A stretch of DNA of 64,000 bases from Mariniflexile sp. TRM1-10 (GTDB taxonomy: Bacteria > Bacteroidota > Bacteroidia > Flavobacteriales > Flavobacteriaceae). Below are positions 44,651-53,645 of the stretch, piece by piece. Position 1 is the first letter of the stretch, and every line of letters begins with the position of its first letter. The position numbers and the translations under genes are program-made. The notes under the pieces are model-generated. The model ran no database searches and was not told the DNA's origin. It was given only the letters and a program-made list of their open reading frames with translations. The stretch covers positions 2,393,501 to 2,457,500 of the forward strand of contig NZ_CP022985.1 of the NCBI RefSeq assembly GCF_003425985.1, in the 5' to 3' direction.

Positions 44651-46126
44651 ATGGGAAATTATTTTAACACACTATCGTTAAGAGATAAATTAACTCAATT
44701 GTCTAAATGTAGATTTATGGACTCTTCAGAGTTTGAAGATGGTGTAAACGCTTTAAAAGGTAAAAAAATTGTTATCGTAGGGTGTGGTGCTCAAGGTTTA
44801 AATCAAGGGTTGAACATGAGGGATTCTGGATTGGATATTTCTTATGCATTACGTGCTGAAGCCATTGCAGAAAAACGTAAATCATTTGTAAATGCATCAG
44901 AAAACGGATTTAACGTTGGAACTTACGAAGAGTTAATTCCAACAGCGGATTTAGTGTTAAACTTAACACCAGATAAGCAACATACAAGTGTCGTAAAAGC
45001 GGTCATGCCTTTAATGAAAAAGGGCGCAACATTATCGTATTCTCACGGTTTTAATATTGTTGAGGAAGGCACGCAAATACGTGAAGATTTAACGGTTATT
45101 ATGGTGGCACCTAAATGCCCGGGAACTGAAGTAAGAGAAGAATATAAAAGAGGTTTTGGTGTGCCAACACTTATAGCGGTACACGAAGAAAACGATCCAG
45201 AAGGAAAAGGTTGGGCGCAAGCAAAAGCTTATGCTGCTGCAACTGGTGGTGATAGAGCTGGTGTATTAGCATCTTCTTTCGTTGCTGAGGTGAAATCAGA
45301 TTTAATGGGAGAGCAAACGATTCTTTGTGGGTTGTTACAAACAGGATCTATTCTTTGTTTCGATAAAATGATTGAAAAAGGAATTGATGCTGGATATGCT
45401 TCAAAATTAATTCAGTATGGTTGGGAGACTGTTACAGAAGGTCTTAAATATGGTGGTATTACCAATATGATGGATAGACTTTCTAACCCAGCAAAAATTA
45501 AAGCTTTTGAATTGTCTGAAGAATTAAAAGACATCATGCGTCCATTATTCCAAAAACATATGGATGACATTATGGAAGGAAGATTTTCTAGCGGTATGAT
45601 GGCAGATTGGGCTAATAATGATAAAGATTTATTAGGATGGAGAGCAGCAACAGCCCAAACAGCATTTGAAAAAACACCTGCTGGAAATGTTGAAATTTCA
45701 GAACAAGAATACTATGATAACGGTGTGTTAATGGTCGCTATGGTAAGAGCAGGCGTTGAATTAGCTTTTGAAGCTATGACAGATTCTGGTATAATCGATG
45801 CATCTGCTTATTACGAGTCGTTACACGAAACGCCACTTATTGCTAACACGATTGCAAGACGTAAATTATACGAAATGAACAGTGTTATTTCTGATACTGC
45901 TGAATACGGTTGTTATTTGTTCGATCATGCTTGTAAGCCATTATTAGCAGATTTTATGAAGAAAATCGATACCGATGTTATTGGTAAAGCGTATGCTAAA
46001 GACAATGGTAAAGCAGTAGATAATGCAAAATTAATTGCTGTAAACAAAGCATTAAGAGAACACCCAGTTGAAAAAATAGGGTCTTTCTTAAGGGCTTCTA
46101 TGACGGCTATGAAGCCTATAGTATAG
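44651..46126 (+). CDS. ilvC: Ketol-acid reductoisomerase, class II
   Basis: 491 residues, the long (class II) form with two knotted C-terminal domains. The NADPH motif is [17 protein letters not shown]. The magnesium-binding acids are in the region [10 protein letters not shown] and [13 protein letters not shown]. It catalyses the isomeroreduction step before IlvD. Confidence 0.96.
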   Translation: MGNYFNTLSLRDKLTQLSKCRFMDSSEFEDGVNALKGKKIVIVGCGAQGLNQGLNMRDSGLDISYALRAEAIAEKRKSFVNASENGFNVGTYEELIPTADLVLNLTPDKQHTSVVKAVMPLMKKGATLSYSHGFNIVEEGTQIREDLTVIMVAPKCPGTEVREEYKRGFGVPTLIAVHEENDPEGKGWAQAKAYAAATGGDRAGVLASSFVAEVKSDLMGEQTILCGLLQTGSILCFDKMIEKGIDAGYASKLIQYGWETVTEGLKYGGITNMMDRLSNPAKIKAFELSEELKDIMRPLFQKHMDDIMEGRFSSGMMADWANNDKDLLGWRAATAQTAFEKTPAGNVEISEQEYYDNGVLMVAMVRAGVELAFEAMTDSGIIDASAYYESLHETPLIANTIARRKLYEMNSVISDTAEYGCYLFDHACKPLLADFMKKIDTDVIGKAYAKDNGKAVDNAKLIAVNKALREHPVEKIGSFLRASMTAMKPIV

Positions 46127-46151
46127 TAATAGTAAATAAAGTTAATTTTTT

Positions 46152-46184
46152 AGACCTACAAGGTTTTCAAAACCTTGCAGGTCT
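46152..46184. repeat. 33-bp dispersed palindrome, AGACCT family (copy 2)
   Basis: AGACCTACAAGGTTTT, a central C, then AAAACCTTGCAGGTCT, with one mismatch pair. It lies inside the ilv operon, between ilvC and ilvA. Confidence 0.75.
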
Positions 46185-46199
46185 TTTAAAAACCCATTA

Positions 46200-47465
46200 A
46201 TGAACAAGGAGAAATACACATATTTTCCTAGTATTAAAGATGTAAAAGTAGCTGCCGATATCATTCAAAAAGTATCGGCAGTTACGCCTTTAAGCCCTAG
46301 CTTTAGATATTCAAAACAATTTGAAGCGACTATTTTATTGAAACGGGAAGACCTTCAACAGGTACGCTCGTATAAAATTAGAGGGGCATATAATAAAATA
46401 AGTTCGCTTACTGCGGAAGAATCCCAAAAAGGCGTAGTTTGTGCCAGTGCAGGTAACCATGCTCAAGGTGTTGCGTTGTCGTGCAAACTATTAAAAATTA
46501 AAGGGTCTATTTATATGCCTGCACCAACACCCAACCAAAAAGTGGAGCAGGTTAAAATGTTTGGTGAAGATTTTATTGAGATTAAACTTATTGGCGATAC
46601 CTACGACGATGCATACCATGCAGCCATGTTGGAATGCGAACAGCAGCAAAAAATATTCATCCATCCTTTCGATGATAAAAAGGTTATTGAAGGACAGGCA
46701 ACCATAGCTCTGGAAATTTTAGAGCAAACAAATGTTCCTATCGATTATGTGTTTGTTGCAGTTGGTGGTGGTGGATTAGCAGCAGGTTTATCAACTGTTT
46801 TTAAAGAATTATCACCAAGCACAAAAATTATTGGAGTAGAGCCTGATGGTGCACCCTCTATGCTAACTTCAATAAAGAATAACAGAAATACTACTTTAGA
46901 ACATATTGAAAGATTTATTGATGGCGCAGCTGTTAAGCGTGTTGGAGATTTAACATTCAATATCTGCAAAGAAAATCTTCATGATATGATTACGGTTCCA
47001 GAAGGTAAGGTATGTGAAACTATTTTGGAACTTTACAATAAAGATGCTATTGTAGTCGAACCTGCTGGCGCATTAAGTATTGCGGCTTTAGATTTTTATG
47101 CTGAAGATATTAAAGGCAAGCATGTCGTTTGCGTAGTAAGTGGGAGCAATAACGATATTACGCGTACCGCGGAAATAAAAGAACGTGCCTTGTTATATGC
47201 CAATTTAAAACATTATTTCATTGTACTGTTTCCGCAGCGTGCCGGTGCTTTAAAAGAATTTGTGGTCGATATTTTAGGCCCCAATGATGATATTACCCAC
47301 TTTCAATATACCAAGAAAACCAATCGTGAAAATGGCTCCGCGGTAGTGGGCATTCAATTAAAATCGGCAGCCGATTTAGAACCATTAATTACCAAAATGA
47401 AACAACGTAATTTTTATGGCGATTATCTAAACAATAAACCCGATTTATTTCAATTCTTGGTTTAA
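46200..47465 (+). CDS. ilvA: Threonine ammonia-lyase (threonine deaminase)
   Basis: 421 residues. The PLP lysine is in VRSYKIRGAYNK, and the glycine-rich loop is VAVGGGGLAAGLSTVF. The short C-terminal ACT-like part (ILGPNDDITHFQYTKKTN) is of the single-domain type, not the double ACT of E. coli IlvA. It makes 2-ketobutyrate for isoleucine. The stop codon lies in the first unit of a 12-bp tandem repeat. Confidence 0.94.
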   Translation: MNKEKYTYFPSIKDVKVAADIIQKVSAVTPLSPSFRYSKQFEATILLKREDLQQVRSYKIRGAYNKISSLTAEESQKGVVCASAGNHAQGVALSCKLLKIKGSIYMPAPTPNQKVEQVKMFGEDFIEIKLIGDTYDDAYHAAMLECEQQQKIFIHPFDDKKVIEGQATIALEILEQTNVPIDYVFVAVGGGGLAAGLSTVFKELSPSTKIIGVEPDGAPSMLTSIKNNRNTTLEHIERFIDGAAVKRVGDLTFNICKENLHDMITVPEGKVCETILELYNKDAIVVEPAGALSIAALDFYAEDIKGKHVVCVVSGSNNDITRTAEIKERALLYANLKHYFIVLFPQRAGALKEFVVDILGPNDDITHFQYTKKTNRENGSAVVGIQLKSAADLEPLITKMKQRNFYGDYLNNKPDLFQFLV

Positions 47466-47504
47466 ATCTTGGTTTAAATCTTGGTTTAAATCTTGGTTTT
47501 ATTT
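47457..47504 (+). repeat. 12-bp tandem repeat spanning the ilvA stop
   Basis: TTGGTTTAAATC three times and a fourth degenerate unit. Each unit contains an in-frame TAA, so slippage would not alter the protein. Confidence 0.8.
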
Positions 47505-47832
47505 TTTTGATTCAGTGGGCGAAAACGTTTGAGTTTTATGCATTTTCCTTGCATGTAAATAATACGTTAAGAATTTCATATTTTTTTAGGAGGACTTCCT
47601 TTTTTAAAAGTGATTGTGCTAAAATATGGGTATATTAGCATTAGAAACTGTTTAAGTTTTGTTTATTGATGCTTTTTTGAATTATTTTTGGGTCAGATGA
47701 GGCGGATTTTTTTTTAATAGTAGAGCTATTAGAAAAAAAAATTCAACGAAATATGGGTCAAAAAGAAACAAAAAATGGCTTTTAGATAAAATTTAAACAG
47801 TTTCTTGGCTTTTAACGATATAATTTTAAAAA
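47466..47832. other. 367 bp gap between ilvA and gapN
   Basis: Holds the remainder of the 12-bp tandem repeat, then a MITE-like element. No gene, and no clear promoter for the next gene, was seen. Confidence 0.6.
47643..47805. repeat. 163-bp MITE-like inverted-repeat element (copy 2)
   Basis: Ends AGAAACTGTTTAAGTTTT and AAAATTTAAACAGTTTCT. The inside is an imperfect palindrome centred on AATAG/CTATT with A and T tracts. The length matches the 162-bp copy at 32032-32193. Confidence 0.65.
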
Positions 47833-49425
47833 ATGAGTACGACTTTATTTGAAATTCCAGAACTATATAAAATACATACATTGCTTCATCAAACCACCTA
47901 TTTAACCAATGGGGAATTAATTGAATGGAAGGGTGAAACCGCTGAGGTGTATTCAACAATATCTTCAACACCAGACTATAAACCAACGTTGTTGGGAACC
48001 ATTCCGCAATTAGGCGAGAAAGAAGCTTTGGAGGTGCTGAATTCAGCATTAACAGCTTACGATAAAGGTCAAGGTTTGTGGCCAACTATGAAAGTAATTG
48101 ATAGAATTGCTTGCATGGAGAAGTTTGTGGAGCAAATGAAAACCAAAAGAGACGTTATCGTAAAACTTTTAATGTGGGAAATCGGGAAAAACCTCCCCGA
48201 TTCACAAAAAGAATTTGATAGAACGGTCGATTATATTTACGATACCATTGAAGCTTACAAACAAATTGATAGAGATTCTGCTAAATTTGAAAAAAACGAT
48301 GGTGTATACGCACACATTCGCAGAGGACCATTAGGTGTTGTGTTATGTTTAGGACCTTACAATTACCCGCTAAACGAAACATTTACCTTGCTTATTCCAG
48401 CATTAATAATGGGAAATCCTGTCATTTTTAAACCAGCAAAATTAGGGGTTTTATTAATTTCACCACTTTTAGAAGCCTTTCAAAATAGCTTCCCAAAAGG
48501 CGTTGTAAACGTCATTTATGGTCGTGGACGTGTATTGGCAACCCCAATTATGAAATCTGGTAAAATAGATGTGTTGGCGTTAATTGGTAACAGTAAATCA
48601 GCAAATGCCTTGCAAGCGCAGCACCCTAAAGGAAATAGATTACGCATGGTTTTAGGTTTAGAAGCTAAAAACCCAGCCATTGTATTGCCCGATGCCGATT
48701 TGGATTTAACGGTTGAAGAATGTATTGCAGGAACGTTGTCTTTTAATGGACAGCGTTGTACGGCACTTAAAGTAGTGTATGTGCACGACTCTGTTGTAGA
48801 TGAATTTAACAAACGTTTTACGGCAAAAGTTGATGCGCTTAAATTTGGGAATCCTTGGGAACCTGGAGTGAAATTAACACCCCTTCCAGAAGTTGAAAAA
48901 CCAGGGTATATTAAAGAATTAATTGCCGATGCTTTAGAAAAAGGAGCAACTATATTAAATGAAAAAGGTGGCGTATTGACCGATAATTTTATTTTTCCAG
49001 CGATTTTATATCCTGTTAATACAGACATGAAAGTGTATAGTGAAGAACAATTTGGACCTGTAATTCCCGTAATTCCATTTTCAGATATTGAAGAGCCTTT
49101 GCACGATATGGCAGAATCTAATTACGGACAACAAGTAAGCTTGTTTGGGAAAAACATTGAAACCTTATCGCCTTTAATAGATACATTGGTTAATTTAGTG
49201 TGCCGTGTTAATTTAAACAGTTCTTGCCAGCGCGGACCCGATGTGTATCCATTTACAGGTAGAAAAGATTCTGCATTTGGTACATTAAGCGTTCATGATG
49301 CATTACGCTCATTTTCAATTAGAACCTTTGTGGCATCAAAAGATAACAGCTACAATAACACCATCTTAAAAGAATTGTTAGATAAGAAAACATCTAACTT
49401 CATTAGCACCGATTATATTTTGTAA
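47833..49425 (+). CDS. gapN: NADP-dependent glyceraldehyde-3-phosphate dehydrogenase-like aldehyde dehydrogenase
   Basis: 530 residues of the aldehyde dehydrogenase superfamily. [41 protein letters not shown] (catalytic Glu region), [11 protein letters not shown] with the catalytic Cys, and [14 protein letters not shown] are present, read in parts. The pattern [27 protein letters not shown] near the end is typical of GapN. It oxidises glyceraldehyde-3-phosphate directly to 3-phosphoglycerate with NADP. It is a single-gene unit. Confidence 0.85.
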   Translation: MSTTLFEIPELYKIHTLLHQTTYLTNGELIEWKGETAEVYSTISSTPDYKPTLLGTIPQLGEKEALEVLNSALTAYDKGQGLWPTMKVIDRIACMEKFVEQMKTKRDVIVKLLMWEIGKNLPDSQKEFDRTVDYIYDTIEAYKQIDRDSAKFEKNDGVYAHIRRGPLGVVLCLGPYNYPLNETFTLLIPALIMGNPVIFKPAKLGVLLISPLLEAFQNSFPKGVVNVIYGRGRVLATPIMKSGKIDVLALIGNSKSANALQAQHPKGNRLRMVLGLEAKNPAIVLPDADLDLTVEECIAGTLSFNGQRCTALKVVYVHDSVVDEFNKRFTAKVDALKFGNPWEPGVKLTPLPEVEKPGYIKELIADALEKGATILNEKGGVLTDNFIFPAILYPVNTDMKVYSEEQFGPVIPVIPFSDIEEPLHDMAESNYGQQVSLFGKNIETLSPLIDTLVNLVCRVNLNSSCQRGPDVYPFTGRKDSAFGTLSVHDALRSFSIRTFVASKDNSYNNTILKELLDKKTSNFISTDYIL

Positions 49426-49921
49426 TTAGAGCTATTTTGATAATATGAACGTATTTAAACGTGTTCAATAAATTTCATTGAATAATATTTTTAATTATTC
49501 AATGAAATTTATTAAAAATGAGTTATTTATAATAAAAAGAATATGAAAAAGTAAATATTAATAATTTTTTTAAAAAAGTATTTGCTTTTTTTACTTTGTA
49601 TTAAATAAAATTATAGTTTTACATTATGAAAACTTTAAAAAATAAAATACGTTGTTCTATACCCGGTTTGCCAGCGCGCCGTCGCCGCCGCTTTTAATCT
49701 TATTGTAGTAGCAAAACCCAAACGTAATTTTAATTTTTTTCTTAGTGTACAAAATATCATTTATAGCATTTCAAAATTCGGTTAGTTATTTAATTAACAA
49801 GCGTTTCTTTGGCTATATTTTTCCTCGTCGCCCATAAGGGTGTTTACTTCAATTTAAGAACTAGGGGAGTCCGGTTCATCAAAAAAAATAACTCTAACTT
49901 TTAATTCATTTTAAAATTATA
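49426..49921. other. Leader region of the arginine operon (496 bp)
   Basis: Holds the Arg-rich leader peptide at 49626-49697. The following 220 bases include T tracts (for example at 49731-49741) and the segment CCTCGTCGCCCATAAGGG, but I could not fold a convincing terminator. No other gene was seen. Confidence 0.5.
49626..49697 (+). CDS. argL: Arginine operon leader peptide
   Basis: A 23-codon frame, MKTLKNKIRC then SIPGLPARRRRRF, ends with five consecutive Arg codons (CGC CGT CGC CGC CGC), one Phe and TAA. It is the only GC-rich patch in an AT-rich leader, and it lies 224 bases before the first gene of the arginine operon. The composition matches an amino-acid-sensing leader peptide: scarce charged tRNA-Arg would stall the ribosome on the Arg run. 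The downstream switch structure was not identified, so the mechanism is open. The symbol is a working name. Confidence 0.7.
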   Translation: MKTLKNKIRCSIPGLPARRRRRF

Positions 49922-50539
49922 ATGGAAATTGTAATTGCCGATATATCACATTCTAAATACGCAGAAATTATTTGCGAAACTATTGCAGAATCTGCCGCTG
50001 TTAGAGGCACGGGTATTGCCAGAAGAACACCCGAATATATAACAAAGAAAATGGTAAACGGAAATGCCGTTATTGCTTTAGATGGCGATACGTTTGCAGG
50101 CTTTTGTTATATTGAACTTTGGGGTCATGGTAAGTTTGTAGCCAATTCAGGTTTAATTGTTCATCCCGATTATAGAGGTGCTGGTTTAGCAAAAAAAATT
50201 AAGCATAAAGTATTTAAGCATTCAAGAACCAAGTTTCCCGATGCAAAAGTGTTTAGTATTACGACCGGTTTAGCTGTAATGAAAATGAATACGGATTTAG
50301 GGTATAAGCCCGTACCGTTTTCAGAACTAACCGACGATCCAACCTTTTGGGATGGCTGCCAAACCTGTAAAAACTATGATGTTTTAACACGTACCAACCG
50401 AAAAATGTGTTTGTGTACAGGGATGTTGTACGACCCAAAGGATAAAGATAAAAGTGAACCTAAAAAAATAAAAGAAAAGGTTTTTAATAGATTAAAACAT
50501 ATTAAAGAAACCATGTTTTTAAAAAAAGATAAAAAGTAA
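49922..50539 (+). CDS. GNAT-family acyltransferase, candidate acyl-glutamate synthase, with a Cys cluster
   Basis: 205 residues. The GNAT CoA-binding motif is VHPDYRGAGLAKKI (80-93). After the fold comes a cysteine cluster, Cys146-x2-Cys149-x13-Cys163-x-Cys165, which could hold a metal, then a basic tail. As the first gene of an arginine operon with no other argA or argJ in sight, it is a good candidate for the step that acylates glutamate (acetyl or succinyl). The assignment rests on position; the acyl donor cannot be read. Confidence 0.7.
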   Translation: MEIVIADISHSKYAEIICETIAESAAVRGTGIARRTPEYITKKMVNGNAVIALDGDTFAGFCYIELWGHGKFVANSGLIVHPDYRGAGLAKKIKHKVFKHSRTKFPDAKVFSITTGLAVMKMNTDLGYKPVPFSELTDDPTFWDGCQTCKNYDVLTRTNRKMCLCTGMLYDPKDKDKSEPKKIKEKVFNRLKHIKETMFLKKDKK

Positions 50540-50544
50540 AAATG

Positions 50545-50564
50545 ATTTCCGCCTTCGCGGAAAT
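50545..50564. repeat. 20-bp palindrome family (copy 4)
   Basis: ATTTCCGC, CTTC, GCGGAAAT between the GNAT gene and argG, inside the operon. Confidence 0.7.
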
Positions 50565-50581
50565 AAAAAAAATGATTTTCA

Positions 50582-51757
50582 ATGAAAAAATTAGTAATAG
50601 CATATAGTGGCGGATTAGACACATCATACTGTGCCGTAAGTTTATCTAAAAAATTTGATGTACATGCGGTGAGTGTAAATACAGGTGGATTTACAAAAGC
50701 CGAAATAGAGCATATAGAATCGAATGCCTACAAAATGGGTGTTTCAACCTATAAAAATATTGATGCTGTAGCGACATTTTATCAAAAAGTAGTGAAGTAT
50801 TTAATTTTTGGTAATGTGCTAAAAAACAACACCTATCCGCTTTCTGTTAGTGCAGAACGTATTATTCAAGCTATCGAAATAGTTGAGTATGCTAAAAGTA
50901 TAGGAGCCGAATATATTGCACATGGTAGTACAGGTGCAGGAAACGACCAAGTGCGTTTCGATATGATTTTTCAAACATTGGCTCCGGAAATTCAAATCAT
51001 TACGCCAATTAGAGATGAAAAATTAACCAGACAAGAAGAAATTGACTATTTAAAAGCCAATGGGATTGATATGTCTTGGGAAAAAGCAAAATACTCGGTT
51101 AACAAAGGACTTTGGGGTACCAGTGTTGGAGGCTCTGAAACCTTAACCTCAGATAAACCATTACCAGATAGCGCCTACCCTTCGCAATTAAAACATGCTG
51201 AAGATGAAAAAGTAAAATTAACTTTTGAAAGAGGCGAGTTGGTTGCTGTAAACGGTATTGAAAATGACCCTGAAATTAATATTGAAACCTTAAATAACTT
51301 GGCTAAAGCGTACGCTATTGGTAGAGATATTCACGTGGGCGATACGATTGTTGGTATTAAAGGACGTGTTGGTTTTGAAGCACCTGCGGCATTAATTACC
51401 ATTAAAGCGCATCATTTGTTAGAAAAACACACGCTTACGAAATGGCAATTACAGCACAAAGAATATTTAGCGAGTTTCTATGGCATGCATTTACACGAAG
51501 GGCAATATTTAGATCCAGTGATGCGTAATATTGAAGCTTTTTTACAAAGCAGTCAAGACATGGTAACTGGTGATGTGTTTGTAACATTAAAACCATATCA
51601 TTTTAATTTAGATGGCATTAGTTCTGAACACGATTTAATGAATGCAAAGTTTGGTAGCTATGGTGAAGAAAATAGAGGTTGGACAGCAGATGAAGCTAAA
51701 GGGTTTATAAAAATCTTTGGAAATCAAAATAAAATATATCATCAAGTAAATTCTTAA
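50582..51757 (+). CDS. argG: Argininosuccinate synthase
   Basis: 391 residues. The ATP-binding PP-loop is AYSGGLDTSYC. The substrate segments HGSTGAGNDQVRFD and SVNKGLWGTSVGG are clear. It joins citrulline and aspartate. Three bases separate it from argC. Confidence 0.95.
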   Translation: MKKLVIAYSGGLDTSYCAVSLSKKFDVHAVSVNTGGFTKAEIEHIESNAYKMGVSTYKNIDAVATFYQKVVKYLIFGNVLKNNTYPLSVSAERIIQAIEIVEYAKSIGAEYIAHGSTGAGNDQVRFDMIFQTLAPEIQIITPIRDEKLTRQEEIDYLKANGIDMSWEKAKYSVNKGLWGTSVGGSETLTSDKPLPDSAYPSQLKHAEDEKVKLTFERGELVAVNGIENDPEINIETLNNLAKAYAIGRDIHVGDTIVGIKGRVGFEAPAALITIKAHHLLEKHTLTKWQLQHKEYLASFYGMHLHEGQYLDPVMRNIEAFLQSSQDMVTGDVFVTLKPYHFNLDGISSEHDLMNAKFGSYGEENRGWTADEAKGFIKIFGNQNKIYHQVNS

Positions 51758-51760
51758 AAA

Positions 51761-52738
51761 ATGATTCAAGTAGGTATTATTGGAGGTGCGGGTTATACAG
51801 CAGGTGAACTAATTAGATTGTTAATTAATCATCCTGAAGTTGCTATTGACTTTGTGTACAGTACATCCAATGCTGGAAATAACATTAGCAGTGTGCACCA
51901 AGATTTATTTGGTGACCTAGACTTAAAATTTACCGACACCATTAATCCACATGTAGACGTGTTATTTTTATGTTTGGGTCATGGAAACTCTGTGAAATTT
52001 TTATCAGCTAATGCGTTTTCTCAAAATACGAAGATTATTGATTTAGGAAATGATTTCCGTCTTGAAAAAGACAAAGTATTTCATGGCAAAACCTTTGTTT
52101 ACGGCTTACCGGAATTACAAAGAGACGCCATTAAAAAAGCAAATTATATAGCAAATCCAGGATGTTTTGCAACAGCTATTCAGTTGGCATTATTGCCACT
52201 TGCTGAAAAAGGATTGCTAAATAGCGATGTGCATATCAATGCAGTAACAGGTGCTACTGGCGCGGGAACATCATTGTCTGAAACCTCACATTTTCCATGG
52301 AGAGATAATAATTTTTCATATTACAAACCGTTTACGCACCAGCATTTAGGCGAGATTAACCAGTCGGTTAACCAATTGCAAAATGGTTTTGATTCAGAAA
52401 TTTTATTTATGCCAAATAGAGGAAATTTTTCAAGAGGTATTTTTGCAACAGTTTATACTAATTTTGAAGGTAGTTTAGAAGAAGCTAAAGATGTGTTTAA
52501 AACGTTTTATAAAGATGCTAAATTTACGTTTGTTTCAGATGAGGTATTGCATTTAAAACAAGTGGTTAACACGAATAAGTGTTTAATCCATTTGCATAAA
52601 CACAACAATAAATTATTGGTAACAAGTATTATTGATAATTTATTGAAAGGAGCTTCGGGCCAAGCGATTCAGAATATGAATTTAATGTTTGGTTTGGAAG
52701 AAATCACAGGGTTGCAATTAAAAGCAACGTATTTTTAA
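51761..52738 (+). CDS. argC: N-acyl-gamma-glutamyl-phosphate reductase
   Basis: 325 residues. The Rossmann start GIIGGAGYTAGELIRLL and the catalytic Cys in NPGCFATAIQLAL are diagnostic. HINAVTGATGAGTSLSETSHFPWR and FMPNRGNFSRGIFATVY follow. It reduces N-acyl-glutamyl phosphate to the semialdehyde; in this phylum the acyl group may be succinyl. Confidence 0.95.
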   Translation: MIQVGIIGGAGYTAGELIRLLINHPEVAIDFVYSTSNAGNNISSVHQDLFGDLDLKFTDTINPHVDVLFLCLGHGNSVKFLSANAFSQNTKIIDLGNDFRLEKDKVFHGKTFVYGLPELQRDAIKKANYIANPGCFATAIQLALLPLAEKGLLNSDVHINAVTGATGAGTSLSETSHFPWRDNNFSYYKPFTHQHLGEINQSVNQLQNGFDSEILFMPNRGNFSRGIFATVYTNFEGSLEEAKDVFKTFYKDAKFTFVSDEVLHLKQVVNTNKCLIHLHKHNNKLLVTSIIDNLLKGASGQAIQNMNLMFGLEEITGLQLKATYF

Positions 52739-52810
52739 GCCCCACCTAACCTCCCCAAAGGGGAGGAACTCACACGGGTTTCCCCTCCTTTGGAGGGGTT
52801 AGGGGAGGAA
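52739..52810. repeat. GC-rich inverted repeat between argC and proC
   Basis: CCTAACCTCCCCAAAGGGGA and, 20 bases on, CCCCTCCTTTGGAGGGGTTA form a strong nested hairpin (arms of about 20 bp plus inner stems). It stands out from the AT-rich context and lies inside the operon. Confidence 0.7.
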
Positions 52811-52849
52811 AATAATTAAAAACAACAACCAATAACCAATAACTATAGT

Positions 52850-53644
52850 ATGAAAATAGCTATTATAGGAACAGGAAATTTAGGAAGCTCAATTGCGAAA
52901 GGGCTGATAAAAAATAAAACGTTTACGTCTTTATACTTAAGTGATAAGAATACGGCGGCTGTAAATAGTTTTAATGTGGTGGATAATGTTACTGTTACCA
53001 GTGATAATATGTTGGCTGTAGAACAATCGGATATGGTGATATTTGCTTTGCAACCAAAACATATCAATGCGGTGTTAGAAAGTGTTGCTTCTAAGATTAC
53101 CGCTAACCATGTGGTTATTTCGGTAGCTGCAGGTGTTGATATTGCTAGAATTGAAGGTATTCTAGGGAAAGATAAAAACATCATTCGTGTGATGCCAAAT
53201 ACGGCTATTTCCATTGGTAAATCCATGACTTGTATTGCAGCCAATGACAAAGCGCAAGATAAAGTGGCCTTAGCTCAAAATATATTTAACCAATTAGGAA
53301 CCACTATGGTAATTCCTGAAGATTTGGTACAAGCCGCAACCGTTATTTGTGCTAGTGGTATCGCATTTTGGATGCGCCTTGTGCGTGCGACAACACAAGG
53401 TGCCATACAATTAGGTTTTGAAGCAGAACAGGCACACGAATTAGCTACACAAACGTGTTTTGGAGCCGCAAGTTTGTTACTGGAATCAGGGAGGCATCCG
53501 GAGCAGGAAATAGACCGCGTTACAACCCCAAGTGGTTGTACTATTGAAGGTTTAAATGCCATGGAGCACCAAGGACTAAGTTCCGCTTTAATACAAGGTA
53601 TTGTGGCTTCGTTTGAAAAAATTAATCAAATTAAAAAGAATTAA
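52850..53644 (+). CDS. proC: Pyrroline-5-carboxylate reductase
   Basis: 264 residues. The NAD(P) motif GTGNLGSSIAKGLI, VISVAAGVDIARIEGILG, IRVMPNTAISIGKSMT and the C-terminal signature (VTTPSGCTIEGLNAMEHQGL) are present. Last step of proline synthesis. Its stop is one base before the argD start. Confidence 0.95.
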   Translation: MKIAIIGTGNLGSSIAKGLIKNKTFTSLYLSDKNTAAVNSFNVVDNVTVTSDNMLAVEQSDMVIFALQPKHINAVLESVASKITANHVVISVAAGVDIARIEGILGKDKNIIRVMPNTAISIGKSMTCIAANDKAQDKVALAQNIFNQLGTTMVIPEDLVQAATVICASGIAFWMRLVRATTQGAIQLGFEAEQAHELATQTCFGAASLLLESGRHPEQEIDRVTTPSGCTIEGLNAMEHQGLSSALIQGIVASFEKINQIKKN

Positions 53645-53645
53645 A

